Shown in pieces: positions 57,665-64,000 of a stretch of 64,000 bases of DNA. This stretch comes from Megaleporinus macrocephalus (Eukaryota > Chordata > Actinopteri > Characiformes > Anostomidae). The stretch lies in assembly GCA_021613375.1 (NCBI GenBank), contig CM038719.1, positions 35,223,747 through 35,287,746 of the forward strand, written 5' to 3'. Each line of letters begins with the position of its first letter. Positions within the stretch are counted from its first letter, which is position 1. A model generated the notes under the pieces. That model was not told where the DNA came from. It made no database searches and saw only the letters and a list, made by a program, of their open reading frames with translations. The position numbers were made by a program, and so were the translations under genes.

Positions 57665-58514
57665 CCTTCCAGGTGTTTCTCTTACTCCAGGTACTCAGTA
57701 ATGTAGACAGATTTGGAGATAATACAGATCACACAGTGCAGATAATACAGAGTGTTTAATATGTGGTTAGGAATATTTTGAAATGGTTTGTATAGACTGC
57801 CCTCTAGTGGCATGAAATTGAAATGTACCGGTGAAAGTATTTTTAAAACATCATTTTTATATTGGAACTAATATATGGAGTAATATATGATGCAGATTAC
57901 TATTCATCCAGTTTAGTTTATTATGTGCAGTATTAATAACTGATGTCCCAGTGAAGTTCCACTCATGCCATGTCTTTCCTTCTTCTAATGACTAATCCTG
58001 GCTACCTTTCATTGTGGTTCTTTAAGGGTGGTATCATTTCTATGTATGTACTTGTGAATGTATGTGTTTGTGTTTTACACTGTATTTGTACATATAGCTG
58101 AAATATAGCTTCATATAAAGTCGTATGTAAAAATTTAGAAAAAAAAGTCAAATAACTAGTTTTATTAATATATCCTCTACAGTAATCATATGTAGATTTT
58201 GTCCTGTATTTGTGAAAATGGTTTGGGTGAATATTGACGTACAGTATTTGTTAGTATAGTAAGTCTAGCAGCTCCAGTTCAAAGATGAAGAGCAAAATTT
58301 GACCACCAAGCATATCTGATTGATTGTATTTGGGATGAGTGGAAAATTAGGTAAACTAGATTTTTCACCAAACAGATTCCTGGCATAGCATAAATGAGCA
58401 GCTGGGTTGAGACAAATATTTCATGGTCTTCACTGGATGAAGCCTTTGGCAAAATGATATTCAATGCACAGATGAGCAGATGTATGCATTTTTTATATTA
58501 AATCATATTTACTG

Positions 58515-58812
58515 TTGGCGGCACAGTGGTGTATTGGTTAGCACTGTCGCCTCACAGCAAGACAATCCGAGTTCAATTCTCGGTCCGGACCAGTCTGTCT
58601 GGACTTCACATGGTCTCCCCGTGCTTGAGTGGGTTCCCTCCCACAGCACATACATGTTAGGTTGATTGGTCACTCTAAGTTGGCCATAGGTGTGAGTGTT
58701 TGTTGGCCATGCGACAGAAAGTGTACCCCACATTCTCCCGATGATGCTGGGATTGGCTCCAGCACCCCGACCCCATGACTAGTGGGATAAAGGAGAAAGT
58801 AATGGATAATTA
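58515..58812 (+). mobile_element. tRNA-like SINE with 10-bp target-site duplication
   Basis: Begins ttggcggcacagtggtgtat and ends near gtgggataaaggagaaagta. It contains gttcaattctcggtcc, which resembles a tRNA-type B box. It is flanked by direct repeats atatttactg (58505-58514 and 58813-58822). The paralogous flank of V18 has a single atatttactg (56621-56630) and no insert. Short ORFs across it have no meaning. Shortened relatives sit at 17.8, 22.2 and 28.4 kb. Confidence 0.85.
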
Positions 58813-59064
58813 ATATTTACTGCAACCAGTTGTGTGATGTATATATCTTATATAATGATGTATAATGATGTTTTAATTAAAATCAAGTTAAGACTGCAAA
58901 TCACATATGAAGATACACATTTGTCAGCACGAGAAATCCAACACATGATATTCTGTAAAATCTATGTTTACTTCAGTAGAAACATCAGTAATTGAGTACA
59001 GAAAGTGTGCTTAAATGATCAGGTGGAGTTTATGTGCAGCTCTGCAGCCTCTTGCATCACTGTG

Positions 59065-59515
59065 CATGCCGTGCGCAGTAATAAACTGCAGTGTCTTCAG
59101 TTTTCAGGTTGGTCATGTGTAGATACACTTGATCTTTGCTGTTGTCTCTGGAGATGGTGAATCTGCCGTTAACTGCACTGGAGTAAAACTTCCTGTTACT
59201 GTTATCCTCAATAGTTGCAACGAATTCCAGCCCTTTTCCAGGAGCCTGTCTGTTCCAAGCCATCCAGGAGCCATCGAAGTTAAATCCAGAGCCAGTACAG
59301 GTCAGTTTATGAGATTGTCCAGGTTTGATGACCACTGGCTCAGATTCAGTCAGTGTCTGACTGCAGGAATCTGGAATAAAATAAGAAAGGCATATAAAGA
59401 CATTAGAACATGTAAAAATCTATGATTACATTAAATTTAGGTATGAAATAAAGCTAAACTAACATTGAAAGAGCAGAGATAAAACAATGTAGCTCAATAA
59501 GCTGCTGAGCTCCAT
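59065..59515 (-). CDS. IGHV gene V19, group IV
   Basis: Leader 59464-59515 (donor GTTAGT, weaker than that of V18) and V exon 59065-59370. Landmarks: [24 protein letters not shown] (Asn for Ile after Trp), [13 protein letters not shown]2 is [16 protein letters not shown]: heptamer cactgtg 59058-59064, 22-bp spacer, nonamer agtttatgt 59027-59035. Frame intact. Confidence 0.9.
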
Positions 59516-59617
59516 CCTTAACAGCTAAAATAGTAAATCTGACTGTAATTGACTTCCAGCTACGGATGAGCTATTAATCTGAATACAGTAGCTTAAAGGG
59601 GATGAAACACATGGTTG

Positions 59618-59625
59618 ATTTGCAT
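59618..59625 (-). promoter_or_regulatory. Octamer upstream of V19
   Basis: Perfect ATGCAAAT in sense, about 103 bp upstream of the V19 ATG. Confidence 0.85.
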
Positions 59626-59714
59626 AGTCCAACCCTAAGAGGTATAAATACAGACATGCTGATGAGTATCAGTGTAGAAACATTTATTTTTTTTAAACTA
59701 TTAAGTGGATACCT

Positions 59715-59722
59715 ATTATTAT

Positions 59723-59820
<98 letters not shown>
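59715..59820. repeat. (TAA)n(TTA)n self-complementary microsatellite
   Basis: An AAT-type run is followed directly by an ATT-type run of similar length, so one strand can fold into a long hairpin. At V18 and V21 the corresponding tract has only the ATT orientation. Confidence 0.9.
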
Positions 59821-59821
<1 letters not shown>

Positions 59822-59829
59822 ATGTTCTC

Positions 59830-60765
59830 AGATGGTGGACTTTTGTAGACTGTTTACAGATGTTCCAGATGTTTCTCTTACTCCGGGTACTCAGTAATGT
59901 AGACAGATTTGAAGATAATACAGATCACACAGTGCAGATAACACAGAGTGTTTAATATGTGGTTATAAATATTTTAAAATGGTTTGTTTAGCTCTCTAGT
60001 GGCATACAGTTGCATTGAAAAGGTGAATGGATTTTTGAGGCATCTCATCTTTTATATTGGAACTAATATATGAACCAATATATGATACAGATTACTATTC
60101 ACCCAGCATGTACTTTTGTATGTATGTGTTTGTATATTTACATTGTATTTTAGCTGAAATATAGTGTCATATAGAGTATGTAAAATTGTATCTGTTGTAT
60201 AAGTTATATGTAACATTTTCACTTATTTGTTGTATTTCTAAAAGATTGTGACAAACAATACATTTCCCATTTTCATTATAAGTGTTGCGGCCTGACCTAG
60301 ACCGGGCCGTAACAGTAGCTAAATGTTAAAGCATAAAACTGGTATAATCATATCATAAATCATATCAAACATAAACTGTTTTTTGCACATTAAGCTGCAG
60401 TTCTCTATTTTACCACTGGGTTCCACATTGCTGTATGCATTCATCAAAGCTTCTGTCTGTGTACTCCTGTTTTCCCACCAAGTATTTCCTAATACGTCCC
60501 AGTTTCTGCAGATATGTGCAGATGTACATTCATTAATTCATATTTGTGTGTTTGCATTGTCTATGCATCTCCTTGCCTTCCTAAATGTCACTATTTAGCA
60601 AGTCACACCTTCTGCCATACACGTTTCAGGTTCTTTAGCAGTGTGTTTGGATTCCCTTCAATGTTTTTTAAATTTGAAGCTCGAGATTTTCAGATCTGAC
60701 ACCTATGGTGGAAGAATAGTAACCCATATGAAAGTATTAAACTTAATTTCACTGTTATTGCTCCT
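59830..60765. other. V19-V20 interval
   Basis: Duplicated group IV flank to about 60200, then AT-rich DNA without recognised content. The overlapping plus-strand ORFs 60383-60898 run into the antisense of V20. Confidence 0.45.
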
Positions 60766-60808
60766 GTTTCAGTTTTTGTATATCTTCACAGCCAACTGTG
60801 CTGCTGTG

Positions 60809-61238
60809 TCTCTCGGACACAGTAATACACAGCTGTGTCTTCAGGCTTTAAGTTGGTCATGTGTAAAAACACCTGCTTCTTGCTCTCGTCTCTGGTGATC
60901 GTGAATCTCCCCTGAACGGTTTGGCCATAGTACGTGGTACTGCTGTGCCTCATTCCAACAAACTCCAGCTGTTTCCCAGCAGCCTGTCTGTTCCATCCCA
61001 TATAGTAGTTACTGAAATCCAGACCAGACGCTGTGCAGGTGAGAGTATGAGATTCTCCTGGTTTAAGAACAACAGGCTCAGACTCTGTTAGTGTCTGGCT
61101 CACCACACCTGTGCAGTAAAGAAATAATACACATATTTGAAAAAGAAATATTAATACAATATCAAATATGAAGAGATGTAGCTCCTCTAACCTTTCAGAC
61201 ATGCTGCAATTAGTACAAATCCAACGATTAAGCTCATG
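60809..61238 (-). CDS. IGHV gene V20, group IV, divergent member
   Basis: Leader 61193-61238 ([15 protein letters not shown], donor GTTAGA) and a V exon 60809-61108 (acceptor TGCACAG, mature start [14 protein letters not shown]); the intron is only 84 bp and partly open. Landmarks: [37 protein letters not shown]2 is short ([11 protein letters not shown]). RSS: heptamer tgctgtg 60802-60808 (CACAGCA in sense, last bases off), 22-bp spacer, nonamer agtttttgt 60771-60779 (8 of 9). Upstream are ATGCAAAA (61323-61330, octamer with one change) and a TATATAA-type box near 61281. It looks functional. Confidence 0.9.
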
Positions 61239-61322
61239 TTTAATGTGCTTTCAGCTTGTGTAGGTTAGAGAGAGGGAGCGTTTATATAAGGAGAGAGAGG
61301 GAAAGAAGGAGAAATGATGATG

Positions 61323-61330
61323 TTTTGCAT
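61323..61330 (-). promoter_or_regulatory. Octamer-like site upstream of V20
   Basis: ATGCAAAA in sense, one base from the octamer, about 85 bp upstream of the V20 ATG. A TATA-like box lies between them. Confidence 0.6.
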
Positions 61331-62022
61331 GAACTCCTCCTCATTTAGTATGAAGGAGGACAAATTAATCACCCAAAATGCAAACACTTTGTAACCTTCA
61401 GTCTAAAATAAGAATCTCACAGATGCTGGTAGGTGTTAGATATCAGTATTTATTGATTGATTTGATTGTTTGTGGAAACATGTGGAAGCACGTCATGTTT
61501 GCATGAGAATGAAAAAATAAAAACGTTATTTATTTGTAAGGGAAGTTATTGCAACTCCAAATAAACTTTTGGAACATTTTTATTGTTATATTCATCTTGA
61601 CATATTGGTACAATGCTAAAAGTAACAGTTTCCAGATTATGCTGTAAAAGTAGAGCATGTCAAAAATACATATAAGGCTTTTGCATGATGGTGATGATAT
61701 ACATACTCGCTGTTGTACTGTATTTACATGATTTGTCATGTAAACTGTGCTTTTTGCTGTTGTTTGTACGGATGTGCTGCATCTTAAACTCCAATTCTTG
61801 ACAAATCTGTGAGGATTTAGGTCCCCATTATGTAGACATGAGAAGCTACCGTCCAAATGTTGGGACCTCCATAAACACAGTCATGAATCATTCTGTAACC
61901 AGCATCATAACTGTGTTTAGAACTCCAAATCACCACAATCGCATCATGTTGTGAACAAAAACGTTCCAGACCTCATATATTACATTTGTATACGTTTTCC
62001 CTCCATGTGTAACTAGAAATGA

Positions 62023-62029
<7 letters not shown>

Positions 62030-62053
<24 letters not shown>

Positions 62054-62127
62054 CATTGAACTGTTGAGCAGCTGATAATCTATGTCTTATGTATATCTTT
62101 ACTTTCATAACTACAGCAATCATCACT

Positions 62128-62197
<70 letters not shown>

Positions 62198-62371
62198 GAC
62201 ATTGAACTGTTGAGCAGCTTATAATCTATATCTTATGTATATCTTTACTTTCATATCTACAGCAATCATCACTCAATATATATATATATATAGAAGACAT
62301 TGAAATGTTGAGCATCTGATAATCTATATCTTATGTATATCTTTACTTTCATAACTACAGCAATCATCACT

Positions 62372-62419
<48 letters not shown>

Positions 62420-62510
62420 GACATTGAACTGTTGAACATCTGATAATCTATATCTTATGTATATCTTTACTTTCATAACTACAGCAATCATCGCTCAAAT
62501 GCTTACAGAG
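62030..62510. repeat. Tandem repeat of about 90-bp units separated by (TA)n tracts
   Basis: Four units starting agacattgaactgttgagca and ending acagcaatcatcactcaa at about 62051, 62198, 62294 and 62417. The (TA)n spacers vary from roughly 20 to 65 bp. Units differ at a few bases. No coding potential. Confidence 0.9.
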
Positions 62511-62960
62511 TGCTGTTAAAAGAAGCTGAACACAGTAGTAAACATCAACCTGTGACAGGTTTTACTGACGTGTTGTTGGCATTAAATTCAAAATATGCAT
62601 ATATTTAAAATAAAAAAAAACAATAATAATCCTTAGTTTTAACATTTTATATGTTGTGTTTTGCTTCTAAATAAAGGGCTAAATCATTTGCACATAACTG
62701 CGTTTTGTTTATATGTACATTTTTCACAGCATCACACCATTTTTAGAACAAGAAAGAACAAATGAATTTGAGCATGATGATAAAAGCAGCTGTTGAGAAA
62801 ACTCCAAAATATGAATGCAAGTTTACATGTTACCCTTGATATTTTAATATCACCAAATTTGGATGGGAGTTTGAAGAGATGAGAAGGATGAGAAGAGGAA
62901 GTGTGCTTAAATGATCAGGTGCAGTTTATGTGCAGCTCTGCAGACTCTTACATCACTGTG

Positions 62961-63411
62961 CATGTCGTGCACAGTAATAGACTGAAGTGTCTTCAGTCTT
63001 CAGTCTGGTCATGTGCAGATACACTTGATCTTTGCTGTTGTCTCTGGAGATGGTGAACCTGCCGTTAACTGCACTGGAGTAATACTTCCTATCACTGTCA
63101 TACTCTATAGTTGCAACAAATTCCAGCCCTTTTCCAGGAGCCTGTCTGATCCAAGCCATCCAGGAGCTATCAAAGTTAAATCCAGAGCCAGTGCAGGTCA
63201 GTTTATGAGATTGTTCAGGTTTGATGACCACTGGCTCAGATTCAGTCAGCGTCTGACTGCAGGAATCTGAAATAGAGGGATAAATGAATAAACAGACATT
63301 AGGGCATGTAAAAATCTATGATTACATTGGTTTTAGCAATAAAATAGAGATGAACTCACATTGAAAGAGCAGAGATAAAACAATGTAGCTCAATAAGCTG
63401 CTGAGCTCCAT
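62961..63411 (-). CDS. IGHV gene V21, group IV
   Basis: Leader 63360-63411 ([17 protein letters not shown]) and V exon 62961-63266. Landmarks: [34 protein letters not shown] (Ser for Ala). CDR2 [13 protein letters not shown] is close to that of V18. RSS: heptamer cactgtg 62954-62960, 22-bp spacer, nonamer agtttatgt 62923-62931. The farthest V from D in the window; the array probably continues to the right. It looks functional. Confidence 0.92.
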
Positions 63412-63513
63412 CCTAAACAGCTGAAACAGTAAATCTGACTGTAATCAACTACAAGCTGCTGATGAGCTATTAATCTGAATACAGTCGCTTAAAGGGGATG
63501 AACCACATGTTTA

Positions 63514-63521
63514 ATTTGCAT
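63514..63521 (-). promoter_or_regulatory. Octamer upstream of V21
   Basis: Perfect ATGCAAAT in sense, about 103 bp upstream of the V21 ATG. Confidence 0.85.
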
Positions 63522-63529
63522 AGTCCAGC

Positions 63530-63607
63530 CCTAAGAGGTATAAATACAGACATGCTGATGAGTATCAGTGTAGAAACATTTCATATTTTCAACTATTAAG
63601 TGAATAC

Positions 63608-63650
<43 letters not shown>

Positions 63651-64000
63651 CATCATAGTTTATGTTGTTGTATAACATTATGATAGTGTTCAGAGTTCTC
63701 AGATAGTGAACTTTTGTAGACCTTTTATAGTTTAGATGGTAAGACTCAGAGATAATACAGATCACAGTACAACATGACCCACAATCCTGAAAGTTCTGTG
63801 AGAATTAAATATGAGGTCATGAATATTCGAAATGGTTGGCATAGACTGCCCTCTAGTGGCAGACACCTGTAATGAATAGGTGATTGTTTCTTAGTCATCT
63901 CAGGGCTGAATGATTAGAACTAGTGTATTATACAGATGACTACAGTTTATGTAGAAATCATTCTGGATGTTTTCTCCTCTTCATTTCTTAATCTTTCACT
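63530..64000. other. Right edge, group IV flank
   Basis: Contains a (TTA)n tract (63608-63650) and flank homologous to that upstream of V18 and V19. No further V exon before the window ends. Confidence 0.6.

Noticed and set aside
57506..57759. Poly-Tyr and poly-Leu ORFs
   Set aside because: They arise from the (ATT)n microsatellite.
58509..58733. ORFs across 58.48-58.73 kb and a possible tRNA gene
   Set aside because: They lie in a SINE with target duplications. The tRNA-like box is part of the SINE promoter and there is no full cloverleaf.

Overview
The window is part of an immunoglobulin heavy-chain (IGH) locus of a ray-finned fish. The V exons end in DTAVYYCAR, leader introns are phase 1, recombination signal sequences (RSS) follow the V exons, and the membrane exon ends in a short KVK tail after a transmembrane helix typical of teleost immunoglobulins. 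AT-rich non-coding DNA, long (TA)n and (ATT)n tracts, Tc1-type elements, a tRNA-like SINE and palindromic repeats of a kind I associate from memory with catfish, characin and electric-eel relatives suggest an otophysan teleost. The species cannot be named from this sequence.

Transcription of the locus runs right to left (minus strand). In transcription order the right-hand 53 kb holds a V array: four group IV V genes (about 57-63.4 kb), one degenerate group III gene (55 kb), one group I V gene in the opposite orientation (53.4-54.4 kb, plus strand), a long run of group III genes (15-50 kb) interleaved with group II genes (13.6-29 kb), and a second group I gene at 11.8 kb. After the last V come two D segments (10.04-10.11 and 9.88-9.95 kb), one J segment (9.58-9.67 kb) and a four-domain constant gene (CH1-CH4 plus two membrane exons, 7.80-3.34 kb). 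A third D segment lies beyond the membrane exons (0.86-0.93 kb). This order (V, D, J, four-domain C, then a new D) is the known arrangement of the teleost IgT/IgZ cassette upstream of the IgM D-J-C cassette, so I call the constant gene IgT/IgZ. The next cassette would lie to the left of the window.

I count 21 V genes with a leader, V exon and RSS. One of these (25.8 kb) has lost the second conserved cysteine. There are also seven V pseudogenes or fragments. Much of the array arose by duplication. A unit carrying a group III V, a Tc1 insertion, a V relic and a group II V occurs three times between 15 and 30 kb. A unit of about 3.5-3.8 kb with two group III V genes and a palindromic repeat is repeated in tandem between 30 and 41 kb. 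CDR2 types are swapped between positions of this second unit, as expected from gene conversion. The remainder is introns, simple repeats, a 37-bp minisatellite and old transposon fragments.

The most interesting points are: a V gene whose RSS spacer appears shortened to 13 bp; an inverted V gene with paired CDR1/CDR2 cysteines; a secretory tail on the constant gene containing a TCPPCP motif; patchwork CDR2s across the tandem units; and a SINE with a clean 10-bp target duplication beside its empty-site paralogue. All coordinates were worked out by eye; no alignment or search was run.
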